A DNA stretch of 31,536 nt, taken from the IMG/VR virus record IMGVR_UViG_3300044568_000569, positions 1 through 31,536 of that record, one strand, 5' to 3'. Numbering within the stretch: the first letter of the stretch is position 1; each line of letters begins with the position of its first letter. Below, in pieces: positions 14,542 through 21,075 of the stretch. Made by a program: the position numbers and the translations under genes. Source of the stretch: a virus. The notes below the pieces were generated by a model, which did not search any database, was not told the origin of the DNA, and worked only from the letters and a program-made list of their open reading frames with translations.

Positions 14542-14837
14542 TGGCTACAAACAAGATCAAGGATTTACCAATCGATGTTTCGGATATCTACGAAACTATT
14601 TGCGAGGCAATCAAGAACGCATTAGAGGATTTAGATATCACGGGAGCAGGTGACGATGGTGATACTGAGTTCGAGATCGAACAAGTTGAAGTCGCGTTCA
14701 AGGATGGTCAGTTCATAGCCAATATCGATTTACAACGCATCTCAGGAAAGATGGTTGCGAATCAGGATTTGGAAGATTATGTTCTAACTCAAATCAATCA
14801 AGAGAAAGTAACAGTTGAAGTGGAGATGCTTGCCTAA
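14541..14837 (+). CDS. Acidic hypothetical protein
   Basis: 98 aa, strongly acidic (for example DLDITGAGDDGDTEFEIEQVE at about 30-50). Predicted mix of helices (YETICEAIKNALEDL) and strands (VEVAFKDGQFIANIDLQRI). Such acidic early phage proteins sometimes act as DNA mimics, but nothing here proves that. ATG in TAATG with the upstream stop; overlaps the next small gene by 1 nt. No family recognised. Confidence 0.65.
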   Translation: MATNKIKDLPIDVSDIYETICEAIKNALEDLDITGAGDDGDTEFEIEQVEVAFKDGQFIANIDLQRISGKMVANQDLEDYVLTQINQEKVTVEVEMLA

Positions 14838-14995
14838 TGGAAACAGCACCGAAAGAAAATAAAGACAACCTAATCGCGCTGCGGCTAAACAACGAACAGA
14901 TGTTGGCCGTTAAGCAATGGGCGCATCAGCACGATGCAAACATAAGTCAAGTAATCAGATCAGCAATCGAACTAATGACGGGAGCAAAGCAATGA
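14837..14995 (+). CDS. Ribbon-helix-helix (Arc/CopG-like) DNA-binding protein
   Basis: 52 aa; ATG overlaps the upstream stop (TAATG), and the stop overlaps the next ATG (ATGA). The fold is readable: strand NLIALRLNNEQ (about 11-21), helix MLAVKQWAHQHDA (about 22-34), turn, helix NISQVIRSAIELMTG (about 35-49). This is the layout of Arc/MetJ/CopG repressors, in which the strands of a dimer enter the major groove. In an early phage operon it could repress its own promoter (13970) or other phage promoters. The short length explains why it can be missed by annotation. Confidence 0.8.
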   Translation: METAPKENKDNLIALRLNNEQMLAVKQWAHQHDANISQVIRSAIELMTGAKQ

Positions 14996-15282
14996 GAACG
15001 GCAACTGAGGTTCTAGTCCAAACAACTTGGATGAACGATGAGGGAATCTTTAGAAATCACGATTCAATCGAACCCCTAGATTGGGAAAAGATTTGGGAAA
15101 AGATCGAGGTGCAGCATTACACCGCAGATCAAATGGTAATGATTCAGTTCTTAGGATTTCTAGATGGTGAGTCAGACTTTGATTTATTCAGCGCGGAACT
15201 ATTGCCGCAGCAGGACAAGATCGCGATCCTTGAAGCACTAAAGATTCATTGGGGAACTATCGAGATCCAAGAAAATCTATGA
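14992..15282 (+). CDS. Hypothetical protein
   Basis: 96 aa. ATG 14992 in the ATGA overlap, behind GGGAGCAAAGC, is preferred over a GTG/ATG-type start further upstream that would lie inside the RHH gene. Acidic, with an aromatic-rich middle (LDWEKIWEKIEVQHYTADQM). No motif recognised. Ends in an ATGA overlap with the replication initiator, so probably co-translated with it. Confidence 0.65.
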   Translation: MRTATEVLVQTTWMNDEGIFRNHDSIEPLDWEKIWEKIEVQHYTADQMVMIQFLGFLDGESDFDLFSAELLPQQDKIAILEALKIHWGTIEIQENL

Positions 15283-15983
15283 CAATTAAAAGAACGCCAA
15301 GACCGCAAAGCAACTTCACGGTTCTTTCAAATGACATACTGCGAGATGCTCGTTTATCATTTCGGGCGCGGGGAATCTTAGTAAGCATTTTGAGCAGGCC
15401 TGATAATTGGCGAACTAACGCAGAGTCACTAGCCAACGAATCAATCGAGGGCAGAGGCGCGATCCTAACGGCCTTAAAAGAACTTGAAACTATTGGTTAC
15501 TTGGAGCGCATAAAGTACCAAAACGAACAGGGTCATTGGGTTTCAGATTCTCTTGTTTACGATAAACCGACGTTCGGAAAACCGACTTCGGTTGAACCGA
15601 CCTCGGAAAAGTCGACTCTATTAAAAGAACTATATAACAAGAACTTAGAACAAGTAGAGATTACGCCAAGCGAAACAAACGCATCAACGATCGTTGCCGA
15701 ATACGTGGATTCATACCAGCACTATCTTGGCGAGAAAGCACCTACGCGATCGATCGGCCGCATCGCTAAGGATGCCAAGCAGTTATTGCTAGAGGGTAAG
15801 AAACCAGAGTTGCTAATTGCGGCAGCGCAAGATTGCGCAGCGAGTGGTCACGCAAATCTTTCTAGTTCATACAGTTGGCTACTAGCCGAACAATCAAGAC
15901 AGGATAAAAAGAAATCACCAGCGCAAGGTTGGGTTGAGTTAATCAATCAAGAAACTTCGAGTCAATGGGAACTAGAACAATGA
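15279..15983 (+). CDS. Replication initiator-like protein with N-terminal winged helix
   Basis: 234 aa from ATG 15279 (ATGA overlap). Residues about 10-75 (FTVLSNDILRDARLSFRARG, ILVSILSRPDNWRTNAESLA, GRGAILTALKELETIGYLER) form the winged-helix domain seen in phage replication proteins and DnaD-type initiators: 'vls n.ilrD.rLSfrArGlL..LlS.pd.W....e.LA......r..v..aLkELe..GYl.r'. A Thr/Ser/Glu-rich linker follows (about 98-120), then a helical C-terminal domain (about 135-205), possibly helicase-recruiting. It would bind the phage origin and load the host replisome, since no phage polymerase is seen. Confidence 0.8.
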   Translation: MTIKRTPRPQSNFTVLSNDILRDARLSFRARGILVSILSRPDNWRTNAESLANESIEGRGAILTALKELETIGYLERIKYQNEQGHWVSDSLVYDKPTFGKPTSVEPTSEKSTLLKELYNKNLEQVEITPSETNASTIVAEYVDSYQHYLGEKAPTRSIGRIAKDAKQLLLEGKKPELLIAAAQDCAASGHANLSSSYSWLLAEQSRQDKKKSPAQGWVELINQETSSQWELEQ

Positions 15984-16321
15984 ACCGCGTAGAGATTTTG
16001 CAACTACTGGCAATGGCATCTGTTATCGATCCGCGGGTATCTCGTAGAACCGATGGCGAGAAATCTGCAATGGCCGATGCTTGGTGCGGCATTCTTGATT
16101 CAGAGATGCCGTTTACGTTTGCAGTTGATTGTTTGAAAAAGCATTATCAGAACAAGTCAGAAGTAATTATGCCCGCAGATATTTCCGTACCGTGGAAATC
16201 TGAAAAGCGTTACAGGCAAGAAAAAGAATCAACAGCGCGGCAGATTGAATCTAAGCGCGGTAATGGAATGCCAGAGAACGTGCGCGCCGAATTAGTGAAA
16301 CGTGGTTTGTTGCCGTCATAA
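15980..16321 (+). CDS. Conserved helical protein of the replication module
   Basis: 113 aa from ATG 15980 in an ATGA overlap with the initiator gene; ATG 15965 is less likely. Pattern: ILQLLAMASVIDPRVSRRTD, then MADAWCGILDSEMPFTFAVD and CLKKHYQNKSEVIMPADIS. Proteins with 'll..a...D.R......v..W...l.......a...v..hY.......i.p.di' follow initiators in many actinophages and are helical; a helicase-loader role has been proposed for similar phage proteins, but I cannot confirm it. C-terminus is basic. Confidence 0.6.
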   Translation: MNRVEILQLLAMASVIDPRVSRRTDGEKSAMADAWCGILDSEMPFTFAVDCLKKHYQNKSEVIMPADISVPWKSEKRYRQEKESTARQIESKRGNGMPENVRAELVKRGLLPS

Positions 16322-16328
16322 TGTTTGG

Positions 16329-16670
16329 ATGGCAATAAAAGATTGTGCGCACGAGGAATGGTTAGATTCAGGAATGTGTCTAATCTGTTCGCCGACAGAT
16401 ACCTGGCAGCATCACGCAGCGTGTATTGATCACGATCCTGATCTTTGTTTTCCAGAGAACGATGAGCCGCATTTATTTGAGATTGCGAAAAAAGTTTGTG
16501 AGCAATGTCCCGTAATCGGGTTTTGCCTAGAAATCGGGATCAACGAAAAATGGGGTGTTTGGGGTGGGTTAACGCCAGAGGATAGGTTTACCCTAGCCAA
16601 GTCCCCGAAACTGCCTAAGGATCGCTTAGAGAGGCGCAAACACCTGCGTATCACCGCTTGGCTTAGTTAG
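16329..16670 (+). CDS. WhiB-family iron-sulfur regulator with N-terminal Cys/His extension
   Basis: 113 aa from ATG 16329 (8 nt after the previous stop); a GTG at 16302 would add nine residues. WhiB signature: C32, C57-x2-C60, C66 for the [4Fe-4S] cluster, and GVWGG (76-80), the turn that contacts the sigma factor. These actinobacterial proteins bind SigA and alter transcription; phage WhiBs can take over host control or prevent superinfection. Unusual is the front: DCAHEEWLDSGMCLIC (C6, H8, C17, C20), a potential second metal site, like the 33-aa protein at 13553. The C-terminus is basic (ERRKHLR). Confidence 0.93.
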   Translation: MAIKDCAHEEWLDSGMCLICSPTDTWQHHAACIDHDPDLCFPENDEPHLFEIAKKVCEQCPVIGFCLEIGINEKWGVWGGLTPEDRFTLAKSPKLPKDRLERRKHLRITAWLS

Positions 16671-16688
16671 CGGATTTATAGGGTTTTT

Positions 16689-16719
16689 CCTGTTACCGAA
16701 ATGTTATAAACGAAACAGG
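16689..16719 (+). promoter_or_regulatory. Inverted repeat around a TGTTATA box, possible operator/promoter
   Basis: CCTGTT (16689-16694) and AACAGG (16714-16719) are perfect inverted arms flanking a 19-nt centre that contains TGTTATAAA (16702-16710). TGTTATA is also the conserved core of the promoters at 2141 and 13970. TATAAA could be an extended -10. It lies in the 135-bp gap behind whiB. Confidence 0.45.
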
Positions 16720-16767
16720 CTAAATGTGAGAAATTGTCGGGGGATCACCGTAAAGTTTCTTTTAAGC

Positions 16768-16797
16768 GAATCGCACAACGCGGTTCTAGGAACAGGA
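16768..16797 (+). promoter_or_regulatory. 5' leader hairpin and ribosome site, copy 3
   Basis: GAATCGC (16768-16774) pairs with GCGGTTC (16780-16786) with one T-G wobble around ACAAC. TAGGAACAGGAGCAAGACA then leads to ATG 16806, as in the leaders of 2214 and 14042. Sequence of stem and loop differs among the three, but the order hairpin, TAGGA, AGGAGCAA, ATG is kept. Confidence 0.5.
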
Positions 16798-16805
16798 GCA
16801 AGACA

Positions 16806-17090
16806 ATGGAAACAATAAAAGTTAAACTGCCAGCCATAAACGGAATCGCATTCACGATTACGCCAGAGCAGGCGATGGAACTAATCAAGAACCTTTCATC
16901 ATACGCAATTGACGGCAAGCCATTCGATGTAAGCGTCCACACGCAAAGTTCAGGTTGGGATATCGAAGCACCGATTGCAGCAATCACAGTCGGAGGATTT
17001 TTTAATCTCAACGCGCCTCTTAAGTGGTCATACACAGACAACGGTGACAAGCAAGTTATTCACTACGACACCAAGCCAGCAGGTGCATAA
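16806..17090 (+). CDS. Hypothetical protein
   Basis: 94 aa; ATG 16806 is chosen because AGGAGCAAGACA stands in front; an in-frame GTG at 16734 would run through the leader hairpin. Sequence shows a strand-helix start (TIKVKLPAINGIAFTITPEQ, AMELIKNLSSYAID) and a beta-rich rest (WDIEAPIAAITVGGFFNLNA, PLKWSYTDNG). No known motif. First gene of a second early transcription unit. Confidence 0.7.
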   Translation: METIKVKLPAINGIAFTITPEQAMELIKNLSSYAIDGKPFDVSVHTQSSGWDIEAPIAAITVGGFFNLNAPLKWSYTDNGDKQVIHYDTKPAGA

Positions 17091-17302
17091 TGCTTAACGA
17101 CAATGAGCCAAAAGTTCGCCTAATCAAAATCAAGACAGGCAACTATTCATACAGAGGTTGCAGCATAGTTCGCGGGGAAGTTTCTACACACCGCGGTCAG
17201 GGTTGGTATTTCCTAAATCCAGCGACATACAAAACCGCTTACGCATCAACACTTAAAGATGCAGTTGCCGCATTAGATTACGCATCAAAGGAAGTTCGAT
17301 AA
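17090..17302 (+). CDS. Hypothetical protein
   Basis: 70 aa, overlapping the previous stop by 1 nt (TAATG). Basic; pattern VRLIKIKTGNYSYRGCSIVR, then GWYFLNPATYKTAYASTLKD, AVAALDYA. A short beta-sheet followed by a helix, resembling small phage proteins with 'G.Y.Y.G..I.r......gW.f' and similar to the next gene only in size. No function recognised. Linked by a 1-nt overlap to the next gene. Confidence 0.7.
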   Translation: MLNDNEPKVRLIKIKTGNYSYRGCSIVRGEVSTHRGQGWYFLNPATYKTAYASTLKDAVAALDYASKEVR

Positions 17303-17508
17303 TGAAACTTAAAGCAGTTAAAGATCCAATCGGCGGTTATCGCGTTTGGGGAACAGAGATCATCTGGGCGCGGCAGAATGAATGTCGTTGTTGCTGGTAC
17401 GTGTTCGATATCGATGAGATCGAAGTTATTGATAACGGCCTTTCATACGCGCAAGCAAAAGCAAAAGCATTTGCCTACGTTGAGGAAATGAGGTTGCAAG
17501 ATGCGTAA
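17302..17508 (+). CDS. Hypothetical protein with CxCC motif
   Basis: 68 aa, ATG in TAATG. Sequence KAVKDPIGGYRVWGTEIIWA, then NECRCCWYVFDIDEIEVIDN, and helix YAQAKAKAFAYVEEM. The layout (two strands, W/Y-rich, then one helix) is similar to the previous protein, so both could be copies of a small alpha/beta fold. The three cysteines (NECRCC) may bind metal. No family identified. Confidence 0.65.
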   Translation: MKLKAVKDPIGGYRVWGTEIIWARQNECRCCWYVFDIDEIEVIDNGLSYAQAKAKAFAYVEEMRLQDA

Positions 17509-17623
17509 CTGGAACTGGACACCACGCGCCAGATTTATCGGAACGCTGTTACAGGCCGTTGCCGTTCTCGGGATCGGTTGGGTTCTATTCGTTGGAACTT
17601 GGTTCGCGTTAGGTGGTAACTAA
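17501..17623 (+). CDS. 40-aa single-span membrane protein
   Basis: ATG 17501 with GAGG 7 nt upstream, overlapping the previous gene by 8 nt; the stop overlaps the next ATG (TAATG). It fills an otherwise empty 115-bp gap exactly. Sequence: MRNWNWTPRARF, then hydrophobic IGTLLQAVAVLGIGWVLFVG, ending TWFALGGN. The basic front suggests an inside N-terminus. Function unknown; such small phage membrane proteins may block superinfection or assist replication at the membrane. Confidence 0.65.
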   Translation: MRNWNWTPRARFIGTLLQAVAVLGIGWVLFVGTWFALGGN

Positions 17624-17844
17624 TGGGATTCGTTCCGTTCTCAGCAGAGTATGCGCGACTAGACGAAAAGCATCAAGTAAGAAAGATGCTTGCACATTTA
17701 GGGATTACGCACCCCGCGGCACAAGTCGAATTTATGGCAGCAATACTTGGCAAGCCGTTCGATAGTAAAAAGTTAAGCAGGCAAGATGTGATCGACTTAA
17801 AAAGATCGATTGCAAAAATACAAAGGGAAAAGGATCAAGGATGA
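17623..17844 (+). CDS. Small helical hypothetical protein
   Basis: 73 aa, ATG in TAATG with the micro-protein upstream and 4-nt overlap (ATGA) with the annealing protein downstream. Sequence has AEYARLDEKHQVRKMLAHLG and SRQDVIDLKRSIAKIQREKD, all helical and charged. Its tight coupling to the Rad52-like gene suggests a shared recombination role, but that is inference. Confidence 0.65.
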   Translation: MGFVPFSAEYARLDEKHQVRKMLAHLGITHPAAQVEFMAAILGKPFDSKKLSRQDVIDLKRSIAKIQREKDQG

Positions 17845-18404
17845 AACAAGAACAACAGGATGCGTTACGCGCTCCATTTGCAAAAGAGAAAATCCAAAAA
17901 CTACCAACTGGCGGTTTGCAATTAGATTACGTTAGCCACGCTTGGGTAACGGATCGATTACTGCAAGTTGATCCGACTTGGAATTGGGAGCCAGTAGCAT
18001 TCGATGAATTTGGTTTACCAAAGTTTGACGATAACGGCGGTCTGTGGATTAAGTTAACTGTCTGCGGCGTTACCCGTTACGGGTACGGCGAACCCGCAAC
18101 ACGAGATAAGTACGATCAGAAAAAATCGGCAATTGGTAACGCGATGCGTAATGCCGCAATGCGATTCGGAGTTGCTCTCGATCTCTGGGCTAAGGAAGCA
18201 CCTGAAACGGATTTGCCAAAGAACAATAAGCCAGAACCTACTTCATCCGAAGTTATGTCTATGATCGAACGAATCAAGAACGCTGGCAGCCTTGTCGAAC
18301 TCTCGCAAGTAGTTCCGTTAATTCAGAACGCGGCATATACCGATAACGAAAAGCGCAACTTGCGAATCATTTTCGATAACAAGAAAGTCGAGTTAGGCGA
18401 ATGA
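17841..18404 (+). CDS. Rad52-superfamily-like single-strand annealing protein
   Basis: 187 aa. Residues about 8-120 match the Rad52/Rad22-like phage annealing family: LRAPFAKEKIQKLPTGGLQL, LDYVSHAWVTDRLLQVDPTW, the strand WIKLTVCGVTRYGYGE (69-84), and then KKSAIGNAMRNAAMRFGVAL DLW; the 'IG.AmrNAAMRFGvALDLW' helix is the best clue. The C-terminus (about 130-187) is helical after a Pro-rich linker. It would anneal complementary single strands in phage recombination, near the SSB and RusA genes. Assigned by pattern; a RecT-type annotation would be an alternative. Confidence 0.72.
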   Translation: MKQEQQDALRAPFAKEKIQKLPTGGLQLDYVSHAWVTDRLLQVDPTWNWEPVAFDEFGLPKFDDNGGLWIKLTVCGVTRYGYGEPATRDKYDQKKSAIGNAMRNAAMRFGVALDLWAKEAPETDLPKNNKPEPTSSEVMSMIERIKNAGSLVELSQVVPLIQNAAYTDNEKRNLRIIFDNKKVELGE

Positions 18405-18541
18405 CATTCATACTAGGTTCGATTTTGTTCTTGCTTGGCGGTTTCTTTGGAATGTTAATTATGTCGCTTGCGATTTCCGTTAGGGATCAATTGCCAAAAG
18501 AAACTAACGCGACTTTGCGAATCGTAGATTCAAATGACTAG
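18401..18541 (+). CDS. 46-aa membrane protein (DUF3789-like)
   Basis: ATG 18401 in an ATGA overlap with the upstream gene; its end overlaps the next gene by 8 nt. The sequence starts MTFILGSILFLLGGFFGMLI and continues MSLAISVRD: one membrane helix with GG..G spacing followed by a short polar tail of about 20 residues. This matches the tiny phage membrane proteins known as DUF3789 in my recollection. Role unknown. Confidence 0.7.
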   Translation: MTFILGSILFLLGGFFGMLIMSLAISVRDQLPKETNATLRIVDSND

Positions 18542-18905
18542 CGCGTACTTGCCTTACGCAGGCACATCAGGTTGGTCAGGATCGCAGACAAGTTACGAAC
18601 GCGCAATGTCTAACGATGAATCTGGTTTAACTTCAAAGAATCAAATGTTATTTATGTCAGATTTATTATTCACAGGAGTTGACGGATTAACGGCGCGTGA
18701 GTGGGGTCACTTGCATAACTTTGAGCATCAGACCTATTCATCTATTCCATCTATCTTGCACGAGGGTGGATTTGTAGAACGTCTAGTTACTAAGCGCGGC
18801 AGGCATCAAGTTTATGTATTGCCTGAGTACGTTAACGATCGAGAAACCGCGCCGCACCGAAGTAAAAAACAACATACGTGTTCGAACTGCGGACACAAGG
18901 AATAG
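18534..18905 (+). CDS. HTH-like protein with C-terminal zinc knuckle
   Basis: 123 aa. N-terminal YAGTSGWSGSQTSYERAM is a block found in numerous actinophage proteins. The middle, KNQMLFMSDLLFTGVDGLTA, REWGHLHNFEHQTYSSIPSI, LHEGGFVERL, reads as a winged helix-turn-helix ('g.t..E......'). It ends KKQHTCSNCGHKE, with a CxxC pair. Probably a DNA-binding protein or replication-coupled factor. The start at 18534 overlaps the 46-aa gene by 8 nt, and I see no better one. Confidence 0.7.
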   Translation: MTSAYLPYAGTSGWSGSQTSYERAMSNDESGLTSKNQMLFMSDLLFTGVDGLTAREWGHLHNFEHQTYSSIPSILHEGGFVERLVTKRGRHQVYVLPEYVNDRETAPHRSKKQHTCSNCGHKE

Positions 18906-18913
18906 GAAAACTA

Positions 18914-19129
18914 ATGTCAAAGAAAAAAAAGAATAAGAATCTAATCAAGGTCGACCACGATGTTTTCTATTCAAACGTAGAACGCAGACTTGCAATGAAA
19001 CACGCGCTTATGGCAATTCTCGATTTGCACATTCCGTGCGAACACGATCATTGTCCTACTTGCGAAATAGAATCACCTTGCGCAACGGTTAACGAAATCG
19101 AGAAAGTGTTATGGGCAGTTTCTTTATAA
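18914..19129 (+). CDS. Conserved actinophage Cys/His-rich small protein
   Basis: 71 aa from ATG 18914 (AAGGAATAGGAAAAC upstream) rather than from a start inside the previous gene. Lys-rich front (MSKKKKNKN), a helix ALMAILDLHIPCEHDHCPTC, then EIESPCATVNEIEKVLW. The 'H.p......C..C.....PC.T...i' pattern is shared by many actinophage proteins of unknown function; the four Cys and His suggest zinc binding. It overlaps the resolvase gene by 19 nt. Confidence 0.7.
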   Translation: MSKKKKNKNLIKVDHDVFYSNVERRLAMKHALMAILDLHIPCEHDHCPTCEIESPCATVNEIEKVLWAVSL

Positions 19130-19521
19130 CAGGCGAACCCGCACCACAAGGTTCTAAGACAGGGCGCGTAGTAAACGGGCGCGTGGTGATGTGGGAATCG
19201 TCAGCGAAAGTTAAGCCGTGGCGCGCAGCCGTACATACTACGACAGCGCAAGAGAAAGAAAGCAAGCGATGGGAAACAATAACTGAGCCGATCGAATTAT
19301 GTTTATCTTTCTACTTGCCACGGCCTAAAAGCGTAAAGAGAGAGTTCCCAAGCGTTAAGCCTGATCTCGACAAATTGATCAGATCGACTTGTGACGGATT
19401 AAAGACTGGCGGGCTATACGCAGATGATGCTTTGATTATTGCGATCACGGCAACTAAGCAATATGCGCCAGTTGGAATGCAAGCGGGCTGTCAGGTATTA
19501 GTGGTCAAAGAATATGTTTAA
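19111..19521 (+). CDS. rusA: RusA-like Holliday junction resolvase
   Basis: 136 aa. The front FFITGEPAPQGSKTGRVVNG carries the conserved P.pqgSk motif; YLPRPKSVKREFP and KPDLDKLIRSTCDGL (83-97) followed by GGLYADDALI (100-109) carry the catalytic and metal-binding Asp residues (D85, D87, D105, D106) of the RusA family. The family's usual KPD.DNL reads KPDLDKL here. Length fits (E. coli RusA about 120 aa). It resolves four-way junctions before packaging, in keeping with the annealing protein and terminase of this phage. Start ATG 19111; GTG or ATG further in would cut off the first strand. Confidence 0.9.
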   Translation: MGSFFITGEPAPQGSKTGRVVNGRVVMWESSAKVKPWRAAVHTTTAQEKESKRWETITEPIELCLSFYLPRPKSVKREFPSVKPDLDKLIRSTCDGLKTGGLYADDALIIAITATKQYAPVGMQAGCQVLVVKEYV

Positions 19522-19840
19522 TACCGAACAAGCAAACTGCACAAGTCTTGATCCAGAGTTATTTTTTCCAGTAGGGGAAATGAAGCAAGAGATTGCAAAG
19601 ACATTAAAAAGAATTTGTATGAATTGCCCGATAATGGATCAATGTTTGGAATACGCTTTACACGTCAAGGTGAGCGGTTATTGGGCAGGTACGAATGAAA
19701 CGGAACGCGAAAGATTACGAAAGTTTTTTCATATAGAACCAGTAAGGATAGATCAGCAATACAAAAATATGTTTCAAGCAGAAACATCAGAAGCAAAGCG
19801 ATCACGAAGTTATCGTGAACGACAAAGGGAAGCAGGATAA
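19514..19840 (+). CDS. Second WhiB-family protein
   Basis: 108 aa; ATG overlaps the resolvase end by 8 nt. Cluster ligands C9, C35-x2-C38 and C44, the CPIMDQCLEYAL helix and the SGYWAGTNETERERLR segment (54-69) identify a WhiB protein; the G[VI]WGG turn is replaced by YWAGT, as in many WhiB paralogues. The C-terminus, SEAKRSRSYRERQREAG, is basic and may bind DNA. Together with 16329 the phage has two WhiBs with different turns and tails, so perhaps they act on different sigma/promoter sets or at different times. Confidence 0.9.
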   Translation: MFNTEQANCTSLDPELFFPVGEMKQEIAKTLKRICMNCPIMDQCLEYALHVKVSGYWAGTNETERERLRKFFHIEPVRIDQQYKNMFQAETSEAKRSRSYRERQREAG

Positions 19841-19844
19841 AGAA

Positions 19845-20213
19845 ATGGCACTACCAACAATTACAGCAATCGGGAATCTAGTTTTCGAACCAGATTTCGG
19901 CGTAACAGCAAACGGGATCAGCCGATGCAAAATGCGTATTGCTTGCAACGAACGCAAGAAACAAGACGGCGAATGGGTCGATGGCGATACATCTTTCTTT
20001 GACATTATTGTCTGGCGCGGATTAGCCGATGCCGCAGGCGATAACTTCAAAAAAGGCCAGAGCATTCTCGTAGTAGGCAAAGTCAAGATTAGTAAGTATG
20101 AGGACAAGAACGGCGTAGAAAAGCAAAGTGTGGAAATCATCGCAGACGAGATCGCCGCAGTTGTTAAAGGAAAGAAAGCCGTAACAAACCCAACAGATGA
20201 TCCGTGGCTTTAA
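19845..20213 (+). CDS. ssb: Single-stranded DNA-binding protein
   Basis: 122 aa from ATG 19845 with GCAGGATAAAGAA in front. The OB-fold is typical: LPTITAIGNLVFEPDFGVTA at the front, SFFDIIVWRGLADAAGDNFK and GQSILVVGKVKISKYEDKNG in the middle. The protein ends TNPTDDPWL, a short version of the acidic tip (DDxPF-like) by which bacterial SSBs bind partner proteins; DDPW at the end is the form I associate with actinobacterial phages. Acts in replication and recombination with the annealing protein at 17841. Confidence 0.93.
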   Translation: MALPTITAIGNLVFEPDFGVTANGISRCKMRIACNERKKQDGEWVDGDTSFFDIIVWRGLADAAGDNFKKGQSILVVGKVKISKYEDKNGVEKQSVEIIADEIAAVVKGKKAVTNPTDDPWL

Positions 20214-20237
20214 GTCACAACTAACAAAGGAAAAGAA

Positions 20238-20429
20238 ATGAATTCATTTATCGTTATTGCACTAACAGTTCTAGTTACATTAGGTTCGTTCGGTTACGGT
20301 TATTGGTTAGCCAATAAGCACCGTGAACTATCTGATCAAGATTTCTTTAGACAATTCACAATCGAGGATTTAGCAAGCATCACGCCGATTGCAGACAGAT
20401 TGGATCGTAAGTATGGCATCGAAAAATAA
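20238..20429 (+). CDS. Small single-span membrane protein
   Basis: 63 aa, ATG behind AAAGGAAAAGAA. MNSFIVIALTVLVTLGSFGY GYWLANKHR is a transmembrane helix with positive residues behind it, so N-out/C-in is likely. The cytoplasmic part (DQDFFRQFTIEDLASITPIA) is amphipathic. Function unknown. It overlaps the next gene by 17 nt. Confidence 0.7.
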   Translation: MNSFIVIALTVLVTLGSFGYGYWLANKHRELSDQDFFRQFTIEDLASITPIADRLDRKYGIEK

Positions 20430-20676
20430 GTGCAATCAATGTAAGCGGGAATCAAAAGAAACAGAGGGGTGGTGGGAAGTAATTGAGTTACAACGCCACT
20501 ACTACCTTTGCCCGCGTTGCTATCGGAACGTAAGTCTTAACGCGTACCGTGACACACTACTGGAACGGATCGCCGCACTAGATATTCCTTATGACGATCC
20601 AAGCGAGAAGTTAGGAATGGACGTAATGAAATTAAGGTGCATAGCAATAGTTCGGGATACTGTCTTTAATGTCTAA
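20413..20676 (+). CDS. Zinc-ribbon hypothetical protein
   Basis: 87 aa from ATG 20413 (GGATCGTAAGT upstream, weak ribosome site). Two CxxC pairs, CNQC (about 7-10) and CPRC (about 31-34), surrounding a WWEVIELQRHYYL strand, form a likely zinc ribbon. The rest is helical (AYRDTLLERIAALDIPYDDP). It overlaps the HNH gene by 8 nt. No known function. Confidence 0.65.
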   Translation: MASKNKCNQCKRESKETEGWWEVIELQRHYYLCPRCYRNVSLNAYRDTLLERIAALDIPYDDPSEKLGMDVMKLRCIAIVRDTVFNV

Positions 20677-20950
20677 ACCGATTCCATTTCGATCTAAGCG
20701 CAGAGCGGCACTCTACGCGACCGAACGGCGCAAGTTGGTATCCGAACTACTGCGCGACTTCCCACCCTGCCAGCGTTGCGCTACGGCCTATGCCACGGAT
20801 GTTCACGAGATTAAAACCCGCGCTAGAGGCGGGAGCATTACGGATCGTGAAAACCTAGCGTTGCTTTGTCGGCCTTGTCATACGTTTATTACTCAGAACC
20901 CCGCGCAGGGTAAGGCAGAGGGATTTCTTAAGAACAGTTGGGATGATTAA
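20669..20950 (+). CDS. HNH endonuclease
   Basis: 93 aa. HNH layout: zinc pair CQRC (about 34-37), TDVHEIKTRARGG with the catalytic His (about 46), then N of DRENLALLC, and CRPCHTFI with the second zinc pair and last His. This is the 'vHHi..r..GG...d..Nl..LC..cH..i' motif with E in place of the second H. HNH proteins near terminase genes in HK97-like phages help packaging; this one lies about 3.5 kb before the terminases, so a homing or recombination nuclease is also possible. Confidence 0.87.
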   Translation: MSKPIPFRSKRRAALYATERRKLVSELLRDFPPCQRCATAYATDVHEIKTRARGGSITDRENLALLCRPCHTFITQNPAQGKAEGFLKNSWDD

Positions 20951-21066
20951 TGCAGCCGAACGGAATCTGCCGATCAGGTTGCGATACGCAAGATCACGAG
21001 AGTTACTGGGAATGCTTACAGGCAGCCAACGTGTCTATCGATAAGATAAGCCTGCGTTCTGATTAG
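20950..21066 (+). CDS. 38-aa conserved actinophage micro-protein
   Basis: ATG in TAATG with the HNH stop. Sequence contains GICRSGCDTQDHESYWECLQ, a C..GC.T.DH.SY.ECL pattern that I recall from many short actinophage proteins ('..C.SG..TQDH.SWgeC.r'). Three cysteines and one His suggest metal binding. Its stop TAG is the first half of the TAGACT -10 box used for the next gene. Function unknown. Confidence 0.75.
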   Translation: MQPNGICRSGCDTQDHESYWECLQAANVSIDKISLRSD

Positions 21067-21069
21067 ACT
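21064..21069 (+). promoter_or_regulatory. -10 box of a leaderless transcript
   Basis: TAGACT, then AACCGT (6 nt), then ATG 21076, and no Shine-Dalgarno. Same geometry as 10784 and 22111. The TAG is the stop of the previous micro-gene. No clear -35 in the 17-bp upstream position. Confidence 0.55.
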
Positions 21070-21075
21070 AACCGT

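Noticed and set aside
14917-14991. Upstream start for the 96-aa protein
   Set aside because: It would lie inside the ribbon-helix-helix gene; ATG 14992 has a good ribosome site and an ATGA overlap.
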